Positions 9,401 to 19,710 are shown, counted from the first letter of the stretch. The stretch is 64,000 nt of DNA from Sinohyriopsis cumingii (GCA_028554795.2 CM068835.1:32802311-32866310); one strand, 5' to 3'. The notes: a model not told the origin generated them from the letters alone. Numbers and translations are program-made.

Positions 9401-9872
9401 TGAACAAATGCCCGTGGACGCTAGGATACACAATGACGATACATTCATCTCAAGGACTATTTCTGATACAGTTGTTTGGATTGTTGATGATCGAATCGAG
9501 TGGTCAAACTTAGTTTACTTAGCTGTGTCCAGAGTCAGAAGAATATCTCAACTACGGAGAATTGTCTTGGAAGAGTCAATGGCTGATGAAATTAATAATG
9601 AAAACAACAGTGATATAATAAGAAAAAAATTAGCCGGTTACAAACAGAGTGACAAAAGAAATAATCGCGATTTTGACCTCGATCTTGAATTTATCATGAC
9701 ACTGAAACAACAGCAGAATAATCACTGTGCGAGCTGTAATTGTATAATGTTGTGGTGTAATAAAAATCCAAAACAATTTACCGTAGACAGAAAAGATAAC
9801 AATCTTGGTCATACACGACAAAATGTGATGCTGACCCGTCTTGAGTGTAATCGACGTAGGGGTGCTAGTTAA
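6425..9872 (+). pseudogene. Family-B DNA polymerase fused to SF1 helicase and C-terminal HNH-like zinc domain
   Basis: This replicase would be about 1,150 residues. It starts at the ATG at 6425, shifts frame at about 6555 and stays in that frame to about 8910, with in-frame stops at 6678, 7053, 7071 and 7818. Palm motif A is VDMVACYPGSF (near 7629), a motif B-like helix is GRRIIGKFTQGG (near 8110) and motif C is VATDSFYL (near 8415). The helicase follows: Walker A NGPGGSGKTT (8640), TPTHRLARE, Walker B IIWDE (8847), GDHGQPPP (8932, next frame), TIHSSQG (9440) and YLAVSRVRR (9516, third frame). The end is a treble-clef/HNH type, CASC ... FTVDRKDN ... LECNRR. I see no exonuclease motifs. I recall similar polymerase-helicase fusions in Glomeromycete fungal genomes. 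Shifts fall at short homopolymers, for example A6 near 8910. Convergent with the integrase. Confidence 0.8.
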
Positions 9873-9905
9873 GTGATCTGGGCGGTAATTGTGTGTCTTC
9901 GGGAA

Positions 9906-10814
9906 TTACCTGTAGTTGTTCACGTGTGAATCCACGTTGAGGAGCAGTGGAATCAGCCTGTAGATTGCTGGTCTACCAGTGGATCTAGTTATGTTAGATA
10001 TCTTGTGTGTCGTGATGCTCCAGATAGGATCAGTCGCTCTTTTTTTACCACCTTCAAGTTCACCTGGTTCATATAAATATCTCACAGTGACGTTGCCCAG
10101 TATTGGTTGTGCTGAAAAATCACGTCGTACGGGTATATGTTTTTTGGTAATTGCATTAATAGGTTTCATGTTGGTTGTTCTAGTTATTTCATTATTTAAT
10201 GCAGTTATCACACTTGGTAATCTTGGAACCCATTCACGAGATCTCTTGTCTTGGATAAATTTTTTCGCGTACTGATATCCAAATAACCGCTCAGCAAGTG
10301 TTCGATTAAATCGTTCAACAATTGCCTGATCACGATGAATTTCAGTATGTCCTCGTCTGATAGTAACATTATGTTGCTTCATCGTTGATGATACTGCACC
10401 CTGAAATTCTTTGCCAGGATCAACTTGCAATAGATTTGGCCATCGCAGACCACTTCGTTGATAAATTCGTTCAAACGCAGAAGCAACCTCAGACGCTGTT
10501 TTAGTCGTTAACGGTTCTGCTTCTTTGTATCTACTTGCAACATCAACTACAGTTAACGCGTACTTGTATGTTTTGCGACGAACGGTATCATGTGGTAGAA
10601 ATAATAGATCAGCCTGATGAACTTCATTTGGCACACTAACATTAAAATGTGCAAAATTAATTTTTCTAGGACGCGGTAGATAAATTTGCCATATTGCCTG
10701 TTTGGATAACCACTTTTTAGCAGTAACACGCGTAACTTTTGCTGCTTCAGCGAGTTTACTAACTGCTGCGCTACCTCTCCAGTATCCTCTCGGGGAATAA
10801 TAAATCGACTCCAT
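9906..10814 (-). CDS. Polinton integrase (rve family), intact
   Basis: A 302-residue open frame on the minus strand, the only long intact gene of the element. It would insert the element DNA into host chromosomes. A helix-turn-helix-like N-terminus (AAVSKLAEAAKVTRVTAKKW) precedes the DDE core: Asp69 in NEVHQADLLFLP, Asp132 in LLQVDPGKEF and Glu167 in AIVERFNRT, with 34 residues between the last two. A VVDVASRY segment follows the first Asp, as in retroviral-type cores. The C-terminus has an SH3/chromo-like stretch (VRYLYEPGELEGGKKRATDP). The PLA2 gene stop is only five bases upstream of this ATG on the same strand, so the two are probably co-transcribed; the replicase ends 33 bases away, convergently. 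Confidence 0.93.
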   Translation of the reverse strand: MESIYYSPRGYWRGSAAVSKLAEAAKVTRVTAKKWLSKQAIWQIYLPRPRKINFAHFNVSVPNEVHQADLLFLPHDTVRRKTYKYALTVVDVASRYKEAEPLTTKTASEVASAFERIYQRSGLRWPNLLQVDPGKEFQGAVSSTMKQHNVTIRRGHTEIHRDQAIVERFNRTLAERLFGYQYAKKFIQDKRSREWVPRLPSVITALNNEITRTTNMKPINAITKKHIPVRRDFSAQPILGNVTVRYLYEPGELEGGKKRATDPIWSITTHKISNITRSTGRPAIYRLIPLLLNVDSHVNNYR

Positions 10815-10819
10815 TATAA

Positions 10820-11365
10820 TTAATTACCAGCGCCTAATACAAGCTTAGATTTCATTGCGGATTTTATTAGCCACCTAGCTAACTTTTCTTTGAAAGAGTT
10901 ATCAGTGATGGAATTTAACGCGTGAATTAATTTCACATCCGCGGGATGTCGCTGTTGCAAATCCTTACTTCGGTAAGCCACATCATGAACATGACATGCT
11001 TTATCGATAGCATTTATCGGATACTCACCTGGTTTTGGTCGATCTTGGTCATCAAGTCTGATATCAAGTCGGGTTCCAGGACCACAATAATTATATCCTG
11101 GGAGATGTTTTTCTCCTGGGTATTTAGCCCACGGAGCTCCTGGTAATTTTGCTAACTTGGCGGCAATATCACCTCCTCTTTTTTTTTACTTGACTTTGAT
11201 TTTGGTTTTGGTTTCGGCGCTGACTTGCCACTGGGAATAAATTTAAACTTTTTTGTACCGCATCGCTCACACTTGCCTGAAACCGCAGATGTTATTTTTT
11301 GTTGTAACAGTTGTCAGATCACTTGTTGGGGTACGTGCTCTACATTTTAAACAATATAAATCCAT
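10820..11365 (-). pseudogene. Zinc-ribbon plus phospholipase A2-like protein, frameshifted
   Basis: This gene has no long ATG-started frame and is easily missed. The minus-strand ATG at 11363-11365 begins MDLYCLKCRARTPTSDLTTV; a second CxxC (KCERCGTKKFKF) follows one frame over, forming a four-cysteine ribbon like DUF5679. After a Lys/Pro linker a second shift in an A-run leads to the PLA2 domain: GYNYCGPGTRLD is the calcium loop and ACHVHDVAYRSKD holds the catalytic His-Asp pair (near 10,985). The last 165 or so codons to the TAA at 10820 are free of stops. PLA2 domains of this kind in parvoviruses and Polintons are thought to breach endosomal membranes during entry. Divergent from the ATPase; upstream of the integrase. 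Confidence 0.75.
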
Positions 11366-11386
11366 ATTTATATTATATTACATCTA
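11366..11386. promoter_or_regulatory. 21-bp divergent spacer, probable bidirectional promoter
   Basis: The ATGs of the PLA2 gene (minus) and the ATPase (plus) are separated by only 21 AT-rich bases, including TATTATATTA. Any promoter elements must lie here or within the 5' coding ends. Confidence 0.4.
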
Positions 11387-12051
11387 ATGGAAATCACTGA
11401 CTTTTCTGCTACAAGGAAACGAGAACCAGTTAAGCATCATGCAGCACTGCCAAATTCTGTTCGTATGATTATAATTGGCCCATCTGGGAGTGGTAAGACG
11501 CAGTTGTTACTTAATTTAATAATGAAGTGGATGAAGTGGGATAAGTTGTATTTGGTAGCCCCAAGTGTAGACGATCAACGATGCTACGAAGTGTTAAAAG
11601 ATTTTAATGAAAGTGCAAAATCGTTAAATGAGAGCGGAGATGATGTTGTTGAATTTATAACTGACATTAATGAAGCGCCAAGTATTGATGATATTGATGG
11701 ATTTATTAATAATTTAGTCGTGTGTGATGATGTGATGGATAAACAATCAAATCCTGCCAGGATATTTTCCAGAGGCAGGCACAAAAACACAGTTGTGATT
11801 TATGTAACCCAACGATATACGCAGATACCGAAAGTGATAGGGATAACTGTAATATTCTTGCTGTGTTTAATGGAGTTGATACACACACGTTACGAAATAT
11901 ACATCAGACTTGGTGCAGCGGCGATATGGATATAAATAAGTTTAGAAATTTATTTAGTAAGGCTCAGTCAACACCACACGGATTTATAACAATAAATTTA
12001 CATGATACTCGAACACGGTATCGAGTCGGGTTAGATACGAATTTTGGATAA
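11387..12051 (+). pseudogene. FtsK/HerA-type genome-packaging ATPase, one frameshift
   Basis: This is the A32-like ATPase that pumps DNA into the capsid. Walker A is IIIGPSGSGKTQ (residues 28-39), Walker B is NLVVCDDVMD (about 109-118), and a sensor-like strand VIYVTQRYTQIPKV follows. One base appears lost near 11,841: the first frame ends at 11,935 with nonsense, while the true C-terminus (VDTHTLRNIHQTWCSGDMD...) continues in the next frame to 12,051. Total length, about 220 residues, is normal for Polinton ATPases. With one indel this is among the least damaged genes. Confidence 0.88.
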
Positions 12052-12302
12052 ATTGGTTTCATAGAGAGGAGCAGGGAGGGCGCCGACAACAAAACGCAGC
12101 AACGACGGCGACAATTGTGTTTAATCGCGGGTTTTATAAAGGGTTTATTTACCTGAAAACTTGTAGGATTCGCGGTTTTATTTCGGCATTTGGAACCTTA
12201 GGATTCGCCCTTTTTTTGCCTAAAAACTTGTAGGATTCGCTCTCCCTGCTGCTGAAGAGGTTTGCGATGCCCTCTATGTTAACGGAATGATGTTAACATA
12301 AA
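12052..12302. repeat. Short repeats after the ATPase, possible element end
   Basis: No gene is seen. TAGGATTCGC occurs three times (12,164, 12,199, 12,231) in an imperfect array of about 33 bp. GAGCAGGGAG at 12,069-12,078 is matched inverted by CTCCCTGCTG at 12,242, so the segment is flanked by a short inverted repeat. A TATAAA lies near 12,135. Polinton ends are long inverted repeats starting AG, but without the left end this cannot be tested here. Confidence 0.4.
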
Positions 12303-12344
12303 CCCAAAGGCCCTTTTCAGGGCCACTCATATACATAGAAAAGA
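12303..12344 (+). promoter_or_regulatory. Histone mRNA 3' stem-loop with downstream purine element
   Basis: GGCCCTTTTCAGGGCC at 12,309-12,324 forms a perfect 6-bp stem with a TTTC loop. It is flanked 5' by CCCAAA and 3' by ACTCA, matching the metazoan SLBP-binding consensus at all key positions. GAAAAGA follows at 12,338-12,344, 14 bases after the stem, where the U7-pairing histone downstream element belongs. This signal normally gives replication-dependent histone mRNAs their non-polyadenylated end. No histone coding sequence is recognised upstream; the nearest plus-strand gene is the Polinton ATPase, 250 bases before. Confidence 0.88.
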
Positions 12345-12399
12345 TTTGCTTTCTTGCCTCAAATTTTTTTAATTGTGTTGTATAATTGTTTATATGTTT

Positions 12400-12874
12400 T
12401 ATGTTGTATGAGTTAGCTCTGTCTCTGTCCCGCCAAGCGTTCTATGATTTTTTCCCCACTCTTTGCTCCGACTGAGGGTCAGCCCCTTGCTACATTGTTG
12501 CAAATCGTCAGTATCGTGACGTCACCTTACCTGTTCCATTCCTATTGTCTGTATACAGGCCCAATCCTTTTTGTCCATATATAGCCTCAGGTATAAATGT
12601 TGTCCGTATTTGTTTCTCTCACTCTATTAGCTAAAATCCTACTTAACAATCTTTTAGTCTATGTTCAGGAGGGAGATAGGCCTCCAGTTTTTTTTAGGTC
12701 TTCCCTATCTCCTTTCCCTTTATATATAATGGTTATTAAACTGTCTCTCGTAGAAGTTGACATCATTTCGTTGGGTTTTTTGGGTGTTTTTTTTTGTAAA
12801 GTGTTATTGTATAGGTTTTCTAGAATCCGCGCTGACACTTTGGAATTTTTTGTAGAATTCCGCAGTGAGTCCAT
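12400..12874 (-). pseudogene. LINE reverse transcriptase N-terminal fragment
   Basis: The minus frame at 12,874-12,665 includes ITIIYKGKGDREDLKKTGGL, corresponding to the RT entry motif, and the next frame continues LLSRILANRVRETN. The catalytic YxDD region is absent. After about 12,500 the similarity fades. Confidence 0.6.
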
Positions 12875-13367
12875 CTCTCCCTGGGGATTTTCCTTTCGCT
12901 AACTGATTGATCGTCGTTATTATTTCATCCAAGGATTTGAAACCATCACATAGGTCTCTATGTTCAGATGATATCACATCACATGTAATCCCTTGTTAAG
13001 TATTCATCTATAATTTTAGGATCTATGTTTTGAGACTTAAATAAAACTGAATATTAAAATAAATTCCAAACTCTTTTATCCCTGTTATTTGCTGACGATT
13101 ATCCTTTATTTTTCCAATTTGTTTTTCCCTCCTCTCCTTAATTTCTATTTTGTATTTTCCCGCTCTTAATTCCCTTCCTTTCTTTTCCTCGTCTGTGATT
13201 TTGTTTAACTGTGCCAGAAGAGTTTTCTTTTCCTCTGTTATATATTTTTAAAATCTAATTTTATCTCTTCTTTTTCCATTTTTGCAATTTTTTTCCTTTT
13301 ACTAGAGTACTATATAGCTATTTTTTTTTAAATTAAATGTCCCATTCTTTAATTATGTTCTTGTTGC

Positions 13368-13979
13368 CTAAGTCCTAAACTCTCCCATTTCATTTTCAAT
13401 TTTTTGCTTAAATTCTACTTCTTCTAAAATTATATTGTTGAGTTTCCATAACCATTTTCCCCATTTCTTTTTACTTGTTAAAATGAAATCTAAATTTATT
13501 AGTTTATGATCAGAAATTTTAAAATATATTAAACCTGCATTGTTATATATGTTCTCGTCAAAAAGTGTCACGTAAAATTTATCCAGCCTACTGGCCTTTC
13601 CATTTTTGAATTCATAATTAAAATCTGTTCTAAGTTCATTCTTCTATAAATATCTATGAGTTTATGGAGTAGATACTCCATTGCAGCTTTAGCGCTAAAA
13701 TCATTCGTTACTAATCCCCCAAATCTGTCTATACAGCTCCCCACCCAATTAAAATCACCCCCAATATGGTTCCATTGTAAAGTCGTTTAGATATTTGTCC
13801 AAAATTTGAATGAATTCTTGTTTTTTGTATCTAGTTGCAGGAAAGTATGCATTGATAACATGAATATTTTCTAACATAATATGGATCATTCTTTCCTTAA
13901 AATCTACACCCTCTTCCATCCTTTTCCAGTTTATTCCCCTCCTATTCTTAATTATGGTTGCTACACCACCACCCTTCAT
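13368..13979 (-). pseudogene. LINE endonuclease domain fragments
   Basis: The frame at 13,979-13,755 reads KGGGVATIIKNRRGINWKRM then IHVINAYFPATRYKKQEF, a typical APE-type LINE endonuclease core. At 13,571-13,368 the end of the domain appears with the conserved ISDHKLI motif and a helical linker. Stops and shifts lie between. This domain nicks the target DNA. Confidence 0.7.
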
Positions 13980-14344
13980 ATCATCATACTTAAGAGTTGT
14001 TCATAACTACTATTGCATCAAAAAAATCTAGTATTGCTTTAAATTCATTTGAAAGATTATTATGCATTTCTTCAATAAGAATGATATCATAATCTTTTTA
14101 GTCCGTTAATTTTTTTTATTTTAACCCGATTTAAACCATTTGTGTTGATGGATGCTATTCCCAAGTTTTTTCCTTCCATTTTGTTTTTTCCAAATCTTCC
14201 CTCAGGTGACCGCATTCTTTATTCCTAATTTTAGCAAATTTTATATATTTATTCATTTAAAGATATTTGTTTGCATTTTATTAAAATGTAATGTTTATTC
14301 TATTTGTTTTTGTGGAGGCACTAGACCTCCCATCGGTCTCACTT

Positions 14345-15893
14345 TCATCGTTTAGTGTTTTTTTCTACTTCAGTTCCTGTCTTTTCAAATTTGTCTCTCG
14401 TGTTCGTACTCTCAGTTCCTTGTTCAGTCTCACTGTTCGTTTCCGTATTCGTCATGTTCATCAGTTCTATACTGCCCTCTTCTATGTCATTGTCTGTTGG
14501 GCCTGTTAAGTCCATTTCACTTCCTTCGTCAAGAACTTTTTCTGTGACCTTGTCCCCCTCACTCAAAATTCTGATTTGTTTCTTTTTGTTTCTTTGAGCC
14601 CCCATTGTTTGTATTTCCTCCTCTGTCGGCGTGGTATCGCTTACGGGCGATGCCGACACCGATTTCCTATTTTTCCTTTTTTTCTTGTGAGATGTACTGG
14701 GGTGTAGGTCAGGGGTTTCAGACCGATCAGATCTTCCATCCCTTGCTCTCCCTGCATATCCCCTTCAATAATGCTATTTTCTTCCAATAGGAGTTGAAAC
14801 CTATTGTGCGTGGGTATTTGCTCCACAATAGGTATGTCCCCCCCCCCTTACTGGTTTCATTAGAGTTAGTACGTTTGCCCATCTTTGTGATTTTTGAGCT
14901 TCCTCCTCAATTGTCACATTGATTGTATCAGATTGTTGCGATTTTTGAGTTTCTTCCTATTTTGTCGCATTGTTGTTTTCTGGTTGCTCAGATAGACCAT
15001 TTTCCCCTAGCGTGGGTTCATTTAAATTTGGGCGAAATGTTTCAGGTAATTTTTGTGTTTCTTCTCTTATCTGGGATATCATTTTGGCAATGTCTCTGCG
15101 TTTGCTCATTATCCTCCTCTTCGAGGTTAATGTGGCACATTGCTGTTTTATTCGGCATAGGTTGCCTTGTTGCCCCCATTAATAGCCACTGGTTGGCTCA
15201 CGCAATCCTTATGGGCATGCTTTATCTGTTTACATTTGGAACACACTCTTTCCTTTTCATTTCCTTTATACCAGCTTCTGATGAGAAAGCCCATCGCGTA
15301 AAAGTAGGCTGGTATTTTACTAGTTTCATGCTTTGGTACGGCCAGGATTCTCCCTCCCCGATTTAACATCTCTGAAGCCGTACACTGTAGCCATTATACT
15401 TGACTTTACAGAGACTTTGAACTTATCCTGTACTTTGTCTGTAAGTTCCCCATTACAGGGAGGCCTGTAAAAAATACTTCTACCGTTTTCGCCTCCACCT
15501 CTCTAATATTTCAGTTTTTAGTAGCGTGGGGTGTCCTTATTTTTTGGGTATGTAACATATTTTCCATATCCCCCATTCTGCAGCCCATCAGTATCACTTA
15601 TAAGCTATTCCTTGAACTTTCAAAGCTGTAAGGATTTCAGCATGTTTCGGATAGTTTTCCACTTTTCCGATATCAAGGGTTTGACACCCCTCAGGGTGGT
15701 ACGCAACTATTCTTTGTTGCCCCTCTCCCTCCTCAAGTCTTGTGTTAAAATAATGTTTTAGTCTTGTACCTATCTGTCGTTCCTCTTGACTCATTTGTGT
15801 GGTTTGTACACTCATGGTTTTGTAATGAGTAAAGCTCACTGTGCAAGTCGAAAATGATCTTGAGTGAGCAGGTCTCAAACTACTATTTTGCAA
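14345..15893 (-). pseudogene. LINE ORF1 (RNA-binding, zinc knuckle), broken
   Basis: Fragments in order: 15,893-15,594 (RIVAYHPEGCQTLDIGKVENYP), 15,369-15,148 with a CCHC-like knuckle CSKCKQIKHAHKDC, and 14,659-14,345, an acidic Thr/Glu-rich tail. These follow one another in the right order but in different frames with stops between. ORF1 proteins coat the LINE RNA. The plus-strand frames in this region are shadows. Confidence 0.55.
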
Positions 15894-15900
15894 TACAGAT

Positions 15901-17376
15901 TAGAATTACAGTCAAAAATCTATTTTGTTGCAAATTTCAAGTTAAATAAATTTGAAAAGCATATGAAAATGAAAAGACTAGATCTCCAAAAAGAGAGAAA
16001 AACTGCAAAAATACAAAATGCAAACATACACAATCAAAAAAACGAAAACAAAAAATACAAAACTGCAAAATCTACAGAACAAAAGTTCTACAGCTAGGTG
16101 TAAGAGTGAACTTACTAAACACCAATGGACTTCCTTGCTGTTTGCTTCGTACATCCCATTGCTGATGAGATAAAAGACTTTACTTCTCAAGAAGGAGTAT
16201 CAGAATCTAGGAGGCGATTGTATTGTGTGTCTCAGGACACACAGAAGCCAAAAACCGGTGACGCCTGGTGGTATCAAGGGAGGTAATGGGCAAGAGTTAC
16301 TGCCCTTTGTCTATCTAACAATAGACAATGAGACAATTTTCGTCTTTTAGCAAGGCTGGATTCGCGAGGTAGCAGGATAATATTCCTAATGCAATGTGAC
16401 TGGGGAACATATTCAAAGGAGAAAGAAAAGTTGGAAATATAGATAGAGAATACTTTCCTTTTTAGTGAGAACTACTACTAAATGTATAAACGTTGATTCT
16501 GGTTATTCTGAGGTCTCTCATGATGAGAATGTGCTTCTCGGCACTAGCAGTAGTAACCGGGATATTCTTTGGTTTTGCTGCCAATGCCAATACCAAAGGG
16601 AGCTCACTCTGCCCAACCGCCAGAATAACTAATTTTAAAAATGACAATAGCAAGAAACCGATAAAAATAATATATATGTGTGTGTGTGTCTCTGTAGACA
16701 GTATCAGACACTAGGTTTAAAACATATCTTGATGAATTCTATAATAAACATAGGTGACAGGGTTTCACATGGAGAAAATATTGCTTGTTGGGGAGAGAGA
16801 AAGAGAATATACATTTAATTATCAAAATATGTGCCATGGTTTTTATTTACTTTCAACTATTATCATTAATGAATGCACAAAAAAAAAGAGACAAATGCAT
16901 GAATTATGTACATTCATAAAAGTATGAGCAAGGGAGAATAAATAAGAAATGAAATGGTTTTAGGAGTAAATTTAAAAAATAACATGTTACTTCTGAATAT
17001 GGATTTAGTGTTTTCATTAGACATATCAATAAAGAAATTATATTAGCTTGCTGCTCAACAACGTACACAATAAACTTTGAACATAACTGTCAAGTCACTA
17101 ATCTCCCCTAATTTATGGCACTCTTGACTGAGACCATAAAACAAGTTATTATTTAATCTGCAACATGCAACATCTAGTATTTTAGTTACTCTGCTAAACT
17201 GGGTGTTAATTTATCCTTGCCCTGTTTTTGTACACACTGAAAACAGACAATAGGCAGGGCAAGTGTGAATATGGTCTCACAGTAATTAATTATATGATAT
17301 TAAACTAATAAAAATAAACAGCTTTGATTTAATTCTGACATGCTGTTGCTTAATAACACCAGTGTTACTACTACTC

Positions 17377-17380
<4 letters not shown>
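15901..17380. other. No gene seen; probable LINE 5' flank and intergenic DNA
   Basis: A-rich sequence to 16,100 borders the LINE 5' end. At 16,260-16,330 there is GGGAGGTAATGGGCAAGAG followed by TTACTGCCC, of a kind common in mollusc dispersed repeats. GGTTATTCTG near 16,500 and CAGAATAAC near 16,622 are a short inverted pair about 130 bp apart. The rest is AT-rich with no credible frame. Confidence 0.4.

Positions 17381-17421
<41 letters not shown>
17381..17421. repeat. (TG)n(TA)n microsatellite
   Basis: A short TGTG run is followed by about 18 TA dinucleotides. Confidence 0.95.
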
Positions 17422-17424
<3 letters not shown>

Positions 17425-18300
17425 AAAAAATTGTTTCACATTGGACCCTTGGTTTGTTTCATGTTAAACTAACAAACAAGTTATAGATCTGTACTTTTTA
17501 ATCTCTGTTTTGAAAACTTAAAAAAGAAAATAACAAAAAGTAAATTGTTAGGACAAAATAAGGGGCCAGAAAAAATTTACTTAATCAAATGAATTTTAGA
17601 GTAAGATACTTATAATGTTATTTTACAGCATTATTTCCCAAAATTTGACCAAACCTGATCTTCAAAAAACAAATTCAAAATTAAACTTTAAATTTTCTTA
17701 CTTTTTGACAGGTGGCCATTTTGATCTTCCTAGTTTTTCTAAATCAATCAACCCTATATAAAATCTTTAATACAAGTTGAATAATGATTATAGATTTTAA
17801 TAACATTAAAAGTGTCACAGGCCTTCCATATTATATATAATCTCATTAAGAATACTAAATTACAAGATCTCTGGGCAACTAGCGCAGAATTTTCTCTGGA
17901 TAAGACCAGGACAGCCTAAATAAATCTGTAAAAAGTAGAGGGGGATGCTATTATCAGATATGGTATCCTTAGTAACTATATGTATTTGCTTTAAATTTTT
18001 AAAATGGGGGTGGGGATGGGAGTCTTATCAGCTACATACAGTATATAACGCATACGAAACAATACCTGGAATTTCAATTAAACATGTTAATATTTATCAA
18101 ATAATACACATTATAGTTACCCACTAGAAGAACAAAATGTATTTACACCAGTCTTAAGTTCTGCTACATCAATATGATTCCCTCAACTGTGGATAATAGT
18201 ATAATAAATTAATGGTAAAATCTGTACATATATATGTAGACATTGTTGTAGAATAGAAGCTACAAGAGTATTGGTATATATGTATATTAAGGTAATCCAA
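17422..18300. other. AT-rich intergenic DNA, no gene seen
   Basis: No frame above 60 codons with coding character. GOPC's last exon is still 2.7 kb away, so this is downstream intergenic sequence. Confidence 0.5.
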
Positions 18301-18305
18301 AATAG

Positions 18306-18327
18306 TAACACACACACACACACACAC

Positions 18328-18400
<73 letters not shown>
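18306..18400. repeat. (AC)n(AT)n microsatellite
   Basis: About 10 AC units are followed by about 35 AT units. The minus-strand ORFs rich in Ile-Tyr across it are artefacts. Confidence 0.97.
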
Positions 18401-18401
<1 letters not shown>

Positions 18402-19710
18402 CATATTTCCCCAGTATTTTGCAAGATATTAAAATATGTACTGATATACAATATTTGAGCTTTATCAATGTTGTTATACCTCTCTTTATTCAGTATGTTG
18501 TGAAACAAATAAATGTAACGCTGAAATAATACAACCAACACACTGATGTCTTATTCTACTTTTATCACAGCACGAATCATATTTATGTCATATTTATATG
18601 TACAAGGGTTCTGTGGAATGTATGTCTCACCTACAACATAAGCCATGATGTTGACCAACTGAAAATGACTATCAAAAATCTCCACTCAAAATCTTAACAT
18701 TCATAACAACAATTTAATGCCCATAGTCACCCACCAGAAAAATGATACCCATGTCTTGCTACTGACTAAAAATTGCCTCAACAACAACTCCAATTGTTAG
18801 GAACAATACCTCTGTAATATCCAAATGCTGTTTTCATCCTACTAAAATCAAAATGCATCTCCCATGACCACCATGTCAACAACTGCAATAAAGTCCCACA
18901 AACTATACAAGGTCACACTAACTGTATATATCATTAAATAAATTCTGGCTCTCACCCTCAATAATTTTAAAATATACACAAATACAAACATCTTTTCTAA
19001 TTTATGTATCAGTGACAAAAACAAAAATTGGAAGATTACATGTAACACCAATTATGCTCTGTTTACACAAGTAGATTTAAAACTTTGCTGTGTAACTTTA
19101 TAACCACATAAAAAGAAAGGTACAACTGTGTCTGACATTTACATGAAACACCATATAAAAATCTAACATATATGAGAAGCCAGCAAGGCCATAACTTGAA
19201 AATATTCAACTATTTTAAGGCTCAATTACTCAAAATAATGAGAGCTAATCAGAAGATAATTTTCAATCACATGATCTCTGCAATGCACATAACCAAATTC
19301 TCTTTTATGATCACTGGGGGGGAGTCTGGAATTACATGGAATCTAAATTTCCAGTAGATGTAATCAAACTAGAGCCATATCCAGAAAACATTTCACTTTT
19401 TTGAGGCCTGAATCTGCATTCTTAAAGCTGACATATACAATCTTGAGAAAACCAACCAGAAAACTCAATTTAATCAGATTTCTCACTAAAATATATATTA
19501 CTAAAGATAAGAGCATTTCATATTTTTTAGGCCTGATGGGATATATAAGTTCAATCACATGGTTGTTTTTGAGATTATGTATCAAAGTCTCAAATAAGTG
19601 ACTTTGAGAGAAATCATGTTATTAAAAGCAAATTTCCTATGAGAAAGCTCATAGCTTTCTCTAAATCAAGTATTCTAGCCTTGAGAATGTGGATGGCTGC
19701 CATCTAATAT
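18401..19710. other. Intergenic DNA, no gene seen
   Basis: No credible exon or RNA gene. Ends at the start of the 36-bp minisatellite. Confidence 0.5.

Larger units (their letters stand above)
1..12260. mobile_element. Maverick/Polinton (endogenous adenovirus-like element), partial and decayed
   Basis: The hallmark Polinton gene set lies here in one block: adenain-type protease, penton-like minor capsid protein, family-B DNA polymerase, rve integrase and FtsK/HerA-type packaging ATPase, plus PX-like, zinc-ribbon/PLA2 and fibre-like proteins. The left end and most of the major capsid gene are outside the window. The right limit is uncertain and is placed after the ATPase, near short repeats at 12,066-12,254. 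Most genes carry stops or frameshifts, so this is a genomic fossil, although the integrase frame is open. CpG-containing codons and dense coding contrast with the AT-rich introns further right. Whether it was a virus or only a transposon cannot be decided from one copy. Confidence 0.9.
12370..15900 (-). mobile_element. L1/Tx1-like non-LTR retrotransposon, degraded and 3'-truncated
   Basis: Read on the minus strand the order is ORF1 (15.9 to 14.3 kb), apurinic-type endonuclease (14.0 to 13.4 kb) and the start of the reverse transcriptase (about 12.87 to 12.4 kb). The RT palm and everything after it are missing, so the 3' end is lost, which is opposite to the usual 5' truncation. The combination of a zinc-knuckle ORF1 and endonuclease with this RT start suggests the L1/Tx1 group; clade is inferred. 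Confidence 0.75.

Noticed and set aside
18183..18541. Ile-Tyr-rich minus frames
   Set aside because: AT and AC microsatellite read as protein.
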